Source: Sthenelais limicola
Lineage: Eukaryota > Annelida > Polychaeta > Phyllodocida > Sigalionidae
NCBI GenBank assembly: GCA_942159475.1
Contig: OW804100.1
Span: forward strand, 7,022,127 to 7,086,126
Length of the DNA stretch: 64,000 nt
Direction: 5' to 3'
Below are positions 23,220-36,064 of the stretch, piece by piece. The notes under the pieces are model-generated. The model was not told the DNA's origin. It worked only from the letters and a program-made list of their open reading frames with translations, and did not search any database. A program made the position numbers and the translations under genes. How positions within the stretch are numbered: the stretch's first letter is position 1; each line of letters begins with the position of its first letter.

Positions 23220-23250
23220 GCTCTGGTGCCCCCCCCCCCCCCCACACACA
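23220..23250 (+). repeat. Poly-C and CA tract
   Basis: A run of about 17 C then acacacac. Low complexity. Confidence 0.9.
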
Positions 23251-23963
23251 CCACCCCTCCCCTCGACAGAAACATTGACAGTAACATCATGAATAATACT
23301 TGATTGTTCTTAAGGCAGGTGGTGGGAAGATCGTCGACACAATACAATGTGTATCACTGCCTGAATAAAAAAAAATGATAATACGTTGCTTGCTTAAATA
23401 AATGCTTGACCGACTGGAGCAGCTTTTGAAATGTCACTCTTTTAGCGGGAGCCTGGTTGCTAGGCACTGTCAACAGTTCCGGTTCACCCAGCCCGCAGTC
23501 GGCAGATATAAACGTATATAATCATAATTCGGGGATGGTAGTCTACCGTGTAAAAAATAGATCGTCACTCTTAAGAAATAAAGAAACAACTATTCGCCTT
23601 AAAGTGCCTTTCTGTCTCTTTTTCTCTGTCTCTCTCCCTTCTTCTCTATCTCTATTTCCTGGGTATGATCATAAACTGCCTCCCTCTCAGCTCTCCCGCC
23701 CTTGATATAACCATATTAAATGTGTTGATAAGGGCGTAAAGCAACCAAACTCACTCACTCACTCCAGGCAATATCTTTTTAACCAATATATAGGAATCGA
23801 TATAGGGAAATGTTCATTACAACGTCATACCATTATGTCTAGTACAAATACTGAGCGACTGACAACCCTGGACTGTGCTCCCGATTTTGAACAGATCTCG
23901 ACACAAGAAAGAAAATATTAAAACTCTTCACATCAAATATACGATGCAGATTCGTCGAGTTTT

Positions 23964-24163
23964 GGGGCAGAAAATGTACAATTCGCCTTCACCAATCCTC
24001 TCAAATAACCCAAATTTAAAACAAAAAATAGGTTCAAAACAGCATAACCGAACAGATGTGTTGGTTCCACGCAACAGATATATTCAGATATGCCAAGTAT
24101 CTCTGTTTTCAGCCTAATTCAGCAGAATTTCTTAAATATGTATATTTTCTGACGGTCTGAATC
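23964..24163 (+). mobile_element. MITE of the gtacaattcgcc family, copy a (degenerate)
   Basis: Starts cagaaaatgtacaattcgcc and ends tatattttctgacggtctga. It shares its interior (caccaatcctctcaaataac, cagatatattcagatatgcc, cagcagaatttctta) with copies at 48330-48541 and 61328-61568. Partial copies lie at 17265, 22965, 27530, 29680, 30600 (inverted), 31630 and 32530. Confidence 0.7.
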
Positions 24164-24199
24164 TTTCAGGTATCCACCCAGTGGCTCGCGCCACGGCGG

Positions 24200-25420
24200 A
24201 TATACGTTTACCGTAATACACGGAACCCCATGACGAAAATATGAAAGCAATGACGTATGTCACGTAAGTATACGAGTTATACATCTAGCAGTCATTGTGA
24301 CACCTGAATTGACCTAGGAGATTCCCGCCCATGCTTCTAAATACTGACCAGTGGACTATCCGACACTGATATTTAATATTTTAATTAATGATAACAAATT
24401 ATAATTATAACAAAACAGTTTGGAATGCATGATAGTAATTGGCATCATAAAAATAGGTACCTTTTAAATAAAACAAGACCTCTTCTACCTGATAATATAC
24501 TGTAAAACCTATATAGTGAACATGTAACCAGTCTAGGCCCAAAGTTGAGAATCCCTTCAAACTAAGGGAAAGCCTCTCGATCCAAACCGCAAAATACCAT
24601 TACAATCCGAAAATACCATTATAATCTCATTAGGGTGCCTAATCCTGGGCCAGAAACGCCATTAGTGTCTAATCACGGACATGTGCTTTCCTGATGACCA
24701 GACCCATATATTATGCAAGTCGGCATTTTAAAGATTTCTTGGCTCACCGAGCGTCACACTGTCTAGGGGCTTTTATTCGACAATACTTAGACCCTACGCA
24801 ATGGCATGCCAAGTGGATATAGCCCCAAAGGTCGAAATTCGTATCAGTATATATCAGTATAATTATTATTATACTTCTTGGGGTTACCATTCTTGTTATC
24901 GTTAAATTGGAAGCCGGGTTTGGATAGTGAATTTTCTGTTCCAACATAGTAGATAACCTGGTCATGCAAGATCAGTAAAGATAAGGGAGGGGGGAAAGAG
25001 ACTCGGATAAAGAATGACAACAACATCAATACACACGCATGGATCTGATAGAAAAATACATAGGGAATAGCATACTAGTAAGACCACCTAATCCTATCCT
25101 GATCTAATCCTGGTAAAAAGTGTGAAAAAAATAATAATAATTCTATATTTATATTCAGTAATATGCTGAAAATGTCCATCGATAGTCATAAATGGATGTT
25201 TTTACTAAAGTAAGAACTCTTTGATGTTTTACTTCTCACTAATAAATTGATCGATAAATCCTAAGGGAGACCAGGGAGGGAAACCGTGTCCAGTAAGGGC
25301 CCACGGGCGGGGGGTCAAGCGAGGAGGCGCCGGCATCAAATAAAGTATAGAGCCGGCGTTTGCGTTCTCCCCGATGACATTTCAAGATCGGCCGGCAAGG
25401 GCGCAACTCATTTTCTTTCA
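24200..25420. other. Non-coding stretch
   Basis: No gene, RNA or element seen. 25290-25390 is unusually GC-rich (ggcggggggtcaagcgaggaggcgccggc), which may mark a small CpG-type patch. Confidence 0.4.
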
Positions 25421-25424
25421 TTAG

Positions 25425-26815
25425 ATTTTACTATTGAGGAACAGCCCGTCTCAACCATTCGTCCCCATAGAGGGAGAGCACCTTGAGACAACAGCTACAA
25501 TTCCACTTATTGCCCATACATAGGCCTACACTAGTTTTTACTGTTGCGGAACAGCCCGTCTCAACCCTTCGTCCCCATAGAGGGAGAGCACCCTGAGACG
25601 ACAGCTTCAATTATTAATGATAACTATGGCAATGAGAAACATTTCAAGGAAACAAGGAAGAGAAAAGATGGATATCCAGACTAAACACGATGGTACCACA
25701 CGGATTAAACATATTGGATTGATCATCCAAAACCTTAGACATTTTCAAACCAACTGGTCTAAAATAATATACATATATATACTGTATTATTAAGGAACAC
25801 CTCGTCTCAACCCTTCGTCCCTATATAGAGAGACAAAACCTTGAGACCACCATTCATTTCCCATACATAATCTTGTTTATTTGTGTGATTTCATCTAGAT
25901 TTTACTATTGAGAAACACCTCGTCTCAACCCTTCGTCCCTATATAGATACAAAACCTTGAGACCACCATTCATTTCCCATACATAATCTTGTTTATTTGT
26001 GTGGTTTCATCTAGATTTTACTATTGAGAAACACCTCGTCTCAACCCTTCGTCCCTATATAGAGAGACAAAACCTTGAGACCACCATTCATTTCCCATAC
26101 ATAATCTTGTTTATTTGTGTGGTTTCATCTAGATTTTACTATTGAGAAACACCTCGTCTCAACCCTTCGTCCCTATATAGAGAGACAAAACCTTGAGGCC
26201 ACCATTCATTTCCCATACATAATCTTGTTTATTTGTGTGGTTTCATCTAGATTTTACTATTGAGAAACACCTCGTCTCAACCCTTCGTCCCTATATAGAG
26301 AGACAAAACCTTGAGGCCACCATTCATTTCCCATACATAATCTTGATTATTTGTGTGATTTCATCTAGATTTTACTATTGAGAAACACCTCGTCTCAACC
26401 CTTCGTCCCTATATAGAGAGACAAAACCTTGAGACCACCATTCATTTCCCATACATAATCTTGTTTATTTGTGTGATTTCATCTAGATTTTACTATTGAG
26501 AAACACCTCGTCTCAACCCTTCGTCCCTATATAGAGAGACAAAACCTTGAGGCCACCAATCATTTCCCATACATAATCTTGTTTATTTGTGTGATTTCAT
26601 CTAGATTTTACTATTGAGAAACACCTCGTCTCAACCCTTCGTCCCTATATAGAGAGATAAAACCTTGAGACCACCATTCATTTCCCATACATAATCTTGT
26701 TTATTTGTGTGATTTCATCTAGATTTTACTATTGAGAAACACCTCGTCTCAACCCTTCGTCCCTATATAGAGAGACAAAACCTTGAGACGACCATTCATT
26801 TTCCATACATATTCT
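25425..26815 (+). repeat. 118-bp satellite array with internal inverted repeat
   Basis: Eight near-identical 118-bp copies span 25891-26815 (attttactattgagaaacac, ctcgtctcaacccttcgtcc, ctatatagagagacaaaacc, ttgagaccaccattcatttc). Divergent founder-like copies precede them at 25425, 25535 and 25785. Each unit contains GTCTCAA...TTGAGAC around a CTATATAG core, able to fold as a hairpin. Some copies carry ttgaggc, which breaks one pair. Confidence 0.95.
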
Positions 26816-27867
26816 TGTTCAGTTAGAATAGAATAGAAAGTCTTTTATTTGCCAATAATTAGTTACAAAGAAAGTGACAAATGGGTTGACATGCCTATGT
26901 GTCAAAGTTCATCAACACATTTCTTCCTGCTGTTACCCTATTTGGAATATGTTATGATTTAAGTATAAGGATAATTAATATCTAACGATAAATATTTGAC
27001 GGAAAACAAACTCGCATGGAATACTTTCTTTCATACATTGGTATCATAAAATAGTTCCGTTCCGTTTTCATGCTAGTGAATTCCATTCCAGAAACTTTTA
27101 CTTTAACCAAAAACAAATCCGTCTCAGAAAGATTCCGAGTGACGGATATAAGGGGTATGCCGGGCGGGCAGCGCTTTGGCGGGAAATCATGGCGTCCATT
27201 GCCCAAATATAATTTCTATAAATCATTTCACCAACAGATTCGTTTTAAGCCCATATTCTCATGCGAAACCTCTATATAGATCTAGAATAGCAATGAGTAT
27301 TGTAAACCTATTCAGAAAACAATTACACTGTCTTGTATATATTCATAAAACTACGCCATAACCGTTATACATAGCCTATCTTTATATATATATCATAGCT
27401 ATACCATGATTAGTTTTCACTCATAAATACCATGATCAATTTTCACTCATAAATACGACGATCAATTTTCACTCACTCATATTCATTCTTCGGTACCACA
27501 ATTACTCAGATATACCATATTATTTCGCAGCCAAATTGATCAGAATTTCATAGATGTGTAGAGCTGCCGATTGTACATTTCTAAGCGATCTGACCCATGA
27601 TATTGAATCAAATGAGCGTATGTCTAAACTGGGTGCAAATGAAATAATTTAAACAATATATATTGCTACCTATATACACGTGCATGTGGGCCCGGAAAGA
27701 CAGATCACTATGAATAAATAGCTGGTGCATGGCCACAAGACTCCTATAACCTTGCCTTACTCACTCACACAGGATGGCATTCAAGTAACACACAACATGA
27801 CAATCGCTCATACATATAATACCAAATGTCCAAGTAATTCTGTGGACCACCAGCTGAAATAAAAGAT

Positions 27868-28260
27868 TATTAGATCTGACCTGCGTCCTTGGATACAACA
27901 ATGATCACCACACACTCATTCCTACGGTGCCTCGCACAGGCAATGACCCCCATGGGGCAATTGGCAAAAGTCTTTTCACATTTGAGCACTAGTGAAACAC
28001 AAGATCTTGAACCCATCCTTGGGAAGATCAACACATATGTCAGGATGCACGTATAAACCACACTCAAGCAATACTCCATACAAATCGCCCAATATGAAAG
28101 CGTTAGGAAAACCCGATATACACTCACCAAAGGCAAGATTGATACACGACGAGCACCGGCGGGCTTTCGGTATTTGTACCCCTGTACCACCTCACCATCC
28201 AATCAGAAGGCAGCGCACTGTTACGTCACCATAGATCGACTTCCGCCGTTCCGCACGAGT
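27868..28260 (-). promoter_or_regulatory. Candidate promoter and short first exons (minus strand)
   Basis: On minus, a CRE-like ggtgacgtaac (28220s) and a CCAAT box (28196-28200 on plus) lie just upstream of ATG at 28202. The frame MDGEVVQGYKYRKPAGARRV runs to a GTGAGT donor at about 28128. A second open stretch, 28019-27881 (CEKTFANCPMGVIACARHRR), ends at a GTCAGA donor. The phases of the two do not join cleanly, so I do not assert a gene. It may be a small gene inside a host intron. Confidence 0.3.
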
Positions 28261-28500
28261 TGTCAACTATAGGTCTCAACCCCACAATAAAACAATCTCA
28301 TAAATATATCTCGTTGGTGGTAGTAAGTTTGTGTCGAATGGGGAGAATGTTTGATTGGGGGGATTTATTATAACAGGTTTGGGTGGACATAAGTATATTA
28401 AATACAAAATAAATATTTAATATGAGTATATTAGGTGTGGATATGTATTGAATATTGCTGGCGTTTTATTTCATATGGGTTTTTTATTTAATACAAAAAG

Positions 28501-28758
28501 GCAACGCTGGAAAATATTGATTGAATAATAACACCACAACCTCAAACTTCAGTATTTGCTGTTGTATTCAGGCATATGTTGTACACGACGTTTCGACTTG
28601 GTATGGTGGTCTTCTTCAGGTGATGTCTACGGTCTTCTTCAGGTGATGTCTACGATTAAGACATTGATCAGAAATATTGATATTTGAGTAGTAAATGAGT
28701 ATCATTGTTCTAATGGAGTGTTGTCGTGGTCCCTTAGATACGCAACGCTGGAAAATAT
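28501..28758 (-). mobile_element. 5'-truncated retro-insertion with 17-bp flanking repeats
   Basis: gcaacgctggaaaatat occurs at 28501-28517 and 28742-28758 and brackets 224 bp. On minus the insert holds two copies of gacatcacctgaagaagacc and then caagtcgaaacgtcg, an arrangement common at the 3' ends of Penelope-like and related retroelements. The long direct repeat fits target-primed insertion. Confidence 0.6.
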
Positions 28759-30261
28759 CCGTGACAAATAATGCGTTTTTTCCCATAACTTGAGTAATGT
28801 ATTGGGCTGTAATGAAAAAAAGTAAAAAAATATATTACAATAATAATCTCTCGTCTATTTTCTCTCCATGGCATGCGGCCGCATAATTCACACATACAGC
28901 CCAGGTTTCAGCCCAGACGTTGGCCCTACAAGACAAACAACTATAACCAAATAGTTTGTTGTTTAGAATATTGCTTTATGATTGTTTCTCTTGTAATCTA
29001 TAGGAGTGCATGTGCTATTTGATGAATCATGTTTTTATTATTATATCATTTTAGAAATAAATGTGAACTTTGAACAGGGTAACGTCGATATTTCTTATAA
29101 ATATATTGCTAAGGGATTATAACTTGGTAGGATTCGTCTCCTAGTTAATCCTTGAGATAAAATGCACAGAAACCAGTTTACACTAGCCGGCGAGTGTTCA
29201 ACCAGAACCAGGAGGTTGGGCGGGTATGGCGAAGGTTGTTTGCGTGCCCCCCTCCCCCCCCCCCCCCCGCCCCACCCTCCAACACCAGCTACGGTGCACC
29301 CACTGTCCCATACATGTATATGTCACTGCAGGGCAGCCAGTCCGGGTGAAGTATCGGCTGATCTGAGGGCGGGGGTGAGGGCGGGGTTATTCTATAAGCA
29401 TTTCTTCTCTATTTCTCTCCATGAATAAAATGTTTATACATTTTGGTCTGACTCTAGACTGTGCGACTATAGTCTCGTGTATCAAGGGGCAACACCGGCG
29501 CGCCTCAATGCCCATGTACATTTCAGTTGTTCATATGGTATGGGAGAAGTATTGGCCGCTCTGCCGGCGGGGAGGGGGAGGGGGCATTCGCGTCTAGCTA
29601 TGGATCGCTATACCTAGCCAAACAGATTGCTAGAATCGATGCAATGCCGAATATTCTCGAACTTACCTAGTATTGACCAAATTTCAGCCTACTTTTGCAG
29701 AATTTACTAAATGTGCACAGCTGCCAATTGTACATGTTGTGTTTATCCGAATAAAGTATGTGTGTCCGTGACTTAAATACTTCAAAGAATTCAACAGTTC
29801 TTTTTTTTTTTTATAAATTTTTAGATAACCGGCTAGAACATCAAGCTTGTAGGGATTTACTTTGTGATTTTATTTCAACTGAAGTCCTTACATTTTGGTC
29901 ATCGATCGTATGACCTTCTACAGAGGTATTGAAAAGGTCGGAGTATTTGTGGCTTTGTATCTACATGTATAGGCTACTGTTTGGGGGAGGATACTACGAC
30001 CCTTTCTTATTTCTGTTGGCAGGTAATTCTATTCAGTACATTTGTTGTGTATCAGTGGTTCCCTAAATGTTGATGATCTTGTGAAGGGTATTGTCAAGAA
30101 TTGGGGTTCTTTTGATTCAACCTTTGGCAGGAATAATTAACTAGCTGAGTGATGATCCCACGCCACGGGCCTTCATAGCTCGGGGGAACTGGGCTCATCT
30201 AAAACACAACCATACATGAGTGAAGTATCCCTGTATTCCTGACAGTATTTTAAATAGAGTA

Positions 30262-30352
30262 TTGATAATTATTGTAGAACAGGCTGGGTATTTACGATTG
30301 TAGAACAGGCTGGGTATTTACGATTGTAGAACAGGCTGGGTATTTACGATAT
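30262..30352 (+). repeat. 26-bp tandem repeat, three copies
   Basis: attgtagaacaggctgggta plus tttacg, three times in a row. Confidence 0.95.
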
Positions 30353-30779
30353 GATGTAAAGTATTGGCTGAGATTCTCTGTCTACTTCAACCCACGTCAT
30401 CCCCAACCCTCTCTATGTAACTATTTAATCTGGATTCTTCCCAATTGATCAGTAGGGAGTGTATGCATCAAATATTCCATTAACATCAATAATTCCACGA
30501 GAGATACAGAATGGAGCCTTACTGCCCGCTTCCCTGGTTCCCAAAGCTTGCATGGAGACTTGTGTGTCTCTCCCATTGTCTCTCTTTAGAGTGAAATACA
30601 AATTAGATCACCAGAAAAAGTAAACTCGGCAGCTCTACACTTGTAAGTAAATTTTGCTAAACTAGACTGGAAATGATAATTAAGATACTCGGTATCTCTG
30701 AGTATATTTGAGATTGAGTCGATTAAAAAAATAGTCGATTGAAAAAATATGTACGGTTATGCTGTAACTTATTGTTGAA

Positions 30780-31135
30780 TCGAATCAGGATTATTTGAAG
30801 GGATTAGTGAAATAGTGGTGTGCGGATAGGAGGGCAATGGGAGGGGGTGGGGTGCCTGGGGGAGGGTGGGTAGAGTGGAATTTCCCCACAAACAACTACG
30901 TCAAAGTTTCTGTATTTCAAACTTTCACACCAACCCTTGGACTGGCCAATGGTGGGAGGGTAGAGAAGTAGATTGATTTCTTTCATAAACAACTCGGTCA
31001 AAGTTTCTGTCTTTCAAAATTTCGCGCCAAAGCTTGCTTCTGACTGGCCAAGGGTGGGAGGGTGGGTGGAGTAGATTTCCTTCTCAAACAACTCGGTCAA
31101 AGTTTCTGGCTTTCAAAATTTCGCGCCAAACAATT
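30780..31135 (+). repeat. Three diverged ~100-bp direct repeats
   Basis: ggccaatggtgggagggtag, ggccaagggtgggagggtgg and the following acaactcggtcaaagtttct / ttcaaaatttcgcgccaa blocks recur about every 105 bp. Confidence 0.75.
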
Positions 31136-33201
31136 ATCTATATGATTTTTCCACTTCCTTCTCTAATCTTTCCCCCTTATGTTTCTTTTTACACCATTTC
31201 TTCCTTTATACACACAAAAGGATGCCAATATATGTTAAGGAATCTGGTGGTAGATTTTCCGGTGCTACTTTGTTAATTATAATGCAAGTCCTATCTTTTA
31301 ACTTCTATCTGTAACTTCGATCTTGACCCACTATTTCATACATTTGTATTTCTTCCTTCTTGGTGTCCAATTTACATGTATTGTTTCGGTCAATAAACGG
31401 CTGAAAGCTCCATGAAACAAAGAAGAACCCGGGACGACAGAATTATGGAGACATGAAAGAGGTCTGGGAGGAGAAATAAATTGAACTGAGAAACGTGTAT
31501 TCCTCGTATGACTGACTACTACTGGATCCCTCCATAGTATCGTCACTAGCCGTGGCTGTAACCTTTGAAGATCTAATTCAATTATTACAACTGTTTAACA
31601 AGCATATACCTATATGGGTGAAGTTGCCAGCAAATGTATTATTTACCTTCATCAATCTTTTCAAATAACACATTTAAGACAAAAAATAGTAACCGAAAAG
31701 AAGTTCAGTGTAACCAAAAAGGTGTATAACCTTCTAACTACCTTTCTAAGTTTACATACATGTACACAAGTATCTGCATTGCTAATAATATGAAATCGGG
31801 CCAGATAGCCTTACATATCTTTTATAAAAAGAAGTGTGTTGTAGACCTTACATGCCTACATAAGTGTTGTAGGATTATAGTCTCCTGTTAAGTTGAATAA
31901 GATGGTATTGATACCAACAATGGAATGAAGATCTAATCAAATTATTAAAAATGATTAACAAGAATACCTAAAAGGAGTGAGATATACCAAGTACATTGTT
32001 TTTATCATCCTTTCTGCTTCATGGATGTCCACTAAATCATTTTCTTAATCTGCGCTAATTTCAAAGTTTGAACTTTAGTGAATTATATAATGAATTCATT
32101 TTCGAGAAAGGGAGAGGGCGAAGTGTGTGTGGGGGGGGGGGGGGAGGGGGGAGGGTAGAAAGAAAGGGCGGCTAAGATAGGCACGAGAGGAAGGCCACCC
32201 AACTGGTAGATACTTTTTTAACCCGACCTATCAGTCAGTAAGTGGTGATTGGTTGGTGGTAGAGAGACCCCCATCCCCACGTGAACAAGCCAAGCTCAAT
32301 ATGAAAACGTCAGAAACCCCATGCGACGGTGGTACGTGAAAGCTGCGAAAACATAAACTAAATTACGCCGATCTTGTGTAGGTGCTCTTGTTACATCATG
32401 TTACGTAATGATGACTTTAACACGTAATGATGACTTTACCTTTCTTATTTCTACAATAATTCTAGGAATATCATAAACCAAGACTAGACAGATCTTCATA
32501 TACCACTCTCAATCAAACTAATTTACTACTAGGTCAGATCTTCAGAAAATGTACCCTTCGCCCTCATCTATCCTCTCACATAATCCAAATGCCCCGATTG
32601 TACATTTTCTGAAAACCCGCTAGCAAGGTCAGCAATTAGTGATTGTCGACCTGTTAGCCTGCTGCAGTGTACAGCTGGTACAACCACACTGCACAAGGGA
32701 ACTCACCCATTCCTGCAACCAAAACCCAATTTTACCCCGTCCACTTCCTCACAGTGTTTGAGGCAACAACAAAATACCCCCACCACCTACTTGAAGGGCT
32801 CTTGAGGCCACAAATTGACAAATTGACATGGCCTTTTCTTAGATGGACAAATCGACAAGGCAGCCAGTGACAAATAACAAAAACACTTTCTTATAGCCTC
32901 ACAAATCGACAAAGACCTTACTAGTCCTTAGCGACAAGAATTCGGCCGTTCTAGGAATATAAATAAATAATTCGGCCGTTCTAGGAATATAAATCAGACT
33001 CCATTGAAGTTGGTGGTTGAATATATTTTCAGTAATGACTTCGTTAGCAAAAGTAGGGAGATATGGAGCAAGATGCAGATCAAATATACAGCCTGCACAA
33101 TATAATTAAAGTGGAATGATGGTTAATATAACTAGGGCTATAGAGAATATGATGAGTCCTCACACGGGGGGAGAATACCGCTTAGATGCCCCTGGTTGCT
33201 A

Positions 33202-33204
<3 letters not shown>

Positions 33205-33260
<56 letters not shown>
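33205..33260 (+). repeat. (TA)n microsatellite
   Basis: Fifty-plus bases of pure alternating TA. A 34-bp direct repeat (gagtcggatgtcggtaaaat) follows at 33413-33480. Confidence 0.98.
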
Positions 33261-33263
<3 letters not shown>

Positions 33264-33599
33264 GAGCTTGACTATGCAGGAAACCTACACCTCTATGGGT
33301 GCCGCTGGAGAAAGAGTTACAATAATACAACGCGTGCCCATCCATTCACATATAGGGAGCAAATGCATAGAAGCGGCACCAACTTCAGTCCCCCAAGAAA
33401 AAAGATACACAAATGAGTCGGATGTCGGTAAAATGCATTTCTAAGCTGAGTCGGATGTCGGTAAAATGCATTTCTAAGCTATGTATTTGACGAGGAAATA
33501 CTTTTGTCTCTGCTTTTGTACATGGTTGTAGCACATCGGGAAGTATTTCTAGTCGCGCGAGGTAGGGCTAATGGGGAGAACCGACACTGAGCTATAGCC

Positions 33600-34340
33600 A
33601 TGGCCAAAGTTTGGGGACTTGTGTTCCATGCGCCGTCCAGGCATCTATATAATTATCCAATTCCAAAGAGATTTAGAACAGGTATTATAAACTGGGATTA
33701 TAACATATACAGAAATCAGTTGGTCTTGTTAATATCATATATTGTACGTTTGTTGAAAAAAAATAAAACAAATACTTATAGACATTCTAAGGTCTCTTTC
33801 AAGGACCACGGGACGTTTACAGAGAAAACTTATAGAAAACTCATTGGCTCAGACGCATTCCAGAAACCAATCAACAGCTACATATCCACTCAGCCTATCA
33901 ACACAGTCCAGCCTTCGCCATATTTGAACCGACCAACCTGCATCACCCCAACAGACCCGGCCGGAGACCGCCGTATGTTAGGACCGCTCACCGACCCCAC
34001 CGCATCACAGCCCGTCACCACTACCCGGGAGGCGGCCGGCCGCATCGCTTCAAACCTGAAACTAGGTCACGAAAGTATGATGGCTGCCGTGGTTGGTGCA
34101 ATCTGCTTTCGTCTCTACAAATGTCCGGAATCGCCCCGGAGTGACCTCCGTGATGACTCTGGCACCAATCCGTCTGAGGCTACCTCTACACCAACTCACA
34201 GCCGCAACATCGAGGCAACAACGCCTGCAACAACGAAACATCATCTTCAAGGCAAAACCAATGGGAGTCTCACCACTGGGGCACCGCTCATCTCACGGCC
34301 AACCACCCAGTCACCTGACCCGACTGACTTATTCTATTAG
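33600..34340 (+). CDS. Uncharacterised 246-aa open frame
   Basis: One of the two longest plain open frames in the window with the 21989-22732 frame, starting MAKVWGLVFHAPSRHLYNYP. The C-terminal half is Thr/Pro/Ser-rich and GC-rich (33900-34320). A second ATG region at 34078 (atgatggctgccgtgg) resembles a YY1-type initiation element. Codon texture changes between the AT-rich first third and the rest, so the frame may be partly accidental. No domain recognised. Confidence 0.25.
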   Translation: MAKVWGLVFHAPSRHLYNYPIPKRFRTGIINWDYNIYRNQLVLLISYIVRLLKKNKTNTYRHSKVSFKDHGTFTEKTYRKLIGSDAFQKPINSYISTQPINTVQPSPYLNRPTCITPTDPAGDRRMLGPLTDPTASQPVTTTREAAGRIASNLKLGHESMMAAVVGAICFRLYKCPESPRSDLRDDSGTNPSEATSTPTHSRNIEATTPATTKHHLQGKTNGSLTTGAPLISRPTTQSPDPTDLFY

Positions 34341-35326
34341 CCAAATGATACACACGAGTTGTGTAGAATGGTCATGGCTGTTGGTAATTGGCTAGTACAA
34401 TTCTACAAGTTACTCTGTCACTAGATTTGCATAGTATTGCGATTAATTACTTTAATTAGGAATAATGATTAGTGTTAATGATAATTTGGAATATAATTGT
34501 TACGCAATCTGTGTGTATACTATTGCGTAATACCTGATATAACCCATGCTCCCTTATATACCACCACACATCTCACCTTAACCCACCCATGCACCTCCCG
34601 ATCATCACATACCCCTGTTTGTCCTCCGTGACCACTCCACATCTCGGCACATCTCATCTATATACTATATACTACTTCACTGGCCAACGTCCAAACTAAA
34701 CTGGGAGGTCTGTTGACTTTCTAGACGAGTGCAGCGACCAGATTTCAAAACACAAGTTATGTAACATTACGTTACATTGCTCAATCTAATGATATTTATA
34801 TTAATTATCACCCATTTATCAGTTGTTATCATATTTCCATAATTGCTAATACAATAGCATTGTTCTATGCAGGTCTACTGATCGGGATCTGTCTCTCAGA
34901 TCTACAGGTGTTCCCCTCTACTTTTAATAGCGAGATACAACGCATCTACCAACGCTACAACGCATCTACCAACGCTAACCGAAACCTATATCACCCTGCG
35001 TTAGGTTCAGACCCTAAGATACCCTACATATATAGCGGTAGCTAGCGGCAGTCTAGGTACACAGGCCATCGGTTAACAGATAGCACTAGTGAACTCGCCG
35101 TTTTAGCATTGTAAAACCTTATTTGAATAAGAATTTGATACTCAGATACTTAGAAAACAGGTTTAACTTTAACATGGAACCATTATTTGCGGGATGAATC
35201 TGACAGATTTGCTTAGAAGAAGATAGGGAATCCAACCGTATCGACGGCCCTTCTTACGTTAATCCCGCAGGGTTGGTGTTCATTACCTATGCATAACGTG
35301 ACATAGTGACCTCTTTAGATATGTTT

Positions 35327-35840
35327 AGGTTAGTGGTGCACTGGATACGTTGCTTGAATTAGGTTAGCGGTGCACTGGATACGTTGCTTGAATTAGGTTA
35401 GCGGTGCACTGGATACGTTGCTTGAATTAGGTTAGCGGTGCACTGGATACGTTGCTTGAATTAGGTTAGCGGTGCACTGGATACGTTGCTTGAATTAGGT
35501 TAGCGGTGCACTGGATACGTTGCTTGAATTAGGTTAGCGGTGCACTGGATACGTTGCTTGAATTAGGTTAGCGGTGCACTGGATACGTTGCTTGAATTAG
35601 GTTAGCGGTGCACTGGATACGTTGCTTGAATTAGGTTAGCGGTGCACTGGATACGTTGCTTGAATTAGGTTAGCGGTGCACTGGATACGTTGCTTGAATT
35701 AGGTTAGCGGTGCACTGGATACGTTGCTTGAATTAGGTTAGCGGTGCACTGGATACGTTGCTTGAATTAGGTTAGCGGTGCACTGGATACGTTGCTTGCA
35801 TTAGGTTAGCGGTGCACTGGATATGTTGCTTGCATTATCT
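35327..35840 (+). repeat. 34-bp satellite array, ~15 copies
   Basis: Unit gcggtgcactggatacgttg + cttgaattaggtta. Internal copies are identical; the two rightmost have cttgcatta, and the last has ggatatg. Near-perfect homogeneity suggests recent expansion. Confidence 0.97.
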
Positions 35841-35869
35841 TGCTAATAATCAGTACATAACACACTCAC

Positions 35870-36064
35870 CAGGCAACCACTGCCTAGGCAGCCAATAATG
35901 TCCAATAATGATATTGATGGCAAGTACAATAACGTCCAATAACGATATTGATGGCTGAAAATTAGCCGCTGGGGGTCCCCCCACCTTGCTGTCGCAACCA
36001 GGCAACAATTCCTCAAGGGGAGAGTCAGCCAACGGTCGCAACAGCCGCAGGTGGAATCCCACAG
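35870..36064 (-). CDS. Possible internal exon (minus strand)
   Basis: This open stretch runs from a GTTAAG acceptor to a GTGAGT donor, 195 nt. It reads VGFHLRLLRPLADSPLEELL near its start and SISLLDVIVLAINIII later. Hydrophobic, domain-like character and a clean donor argue for an exon. A short internal duplication (atcaatatcRttattggac, twice) and the adjacent 34-bp satellite argue for caution. Phases (in 1, out 1) do not connect to the other proposed exons without missing ones. It could be another exon of the host gene or chance. Confidence 0.3.

Larger units (their letters stand above)
29430..33180. other. Non-coding stretch with scattered small repeats
   Basis: No gene seen. It holds MITE fragments (29680, 30600, 31630, 32530), poly-G at 32130-32150, and a 31-bp direct repeat at 32940-32995 (aattcggccgttctaggaat). 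Confidence 0.5.

Noticed and set aside
25425..26815. CRISPR-like array
   Set aside because: The 118-bp units are full-length tandem copies without unique spacers, and the DNA is eukaryotic.
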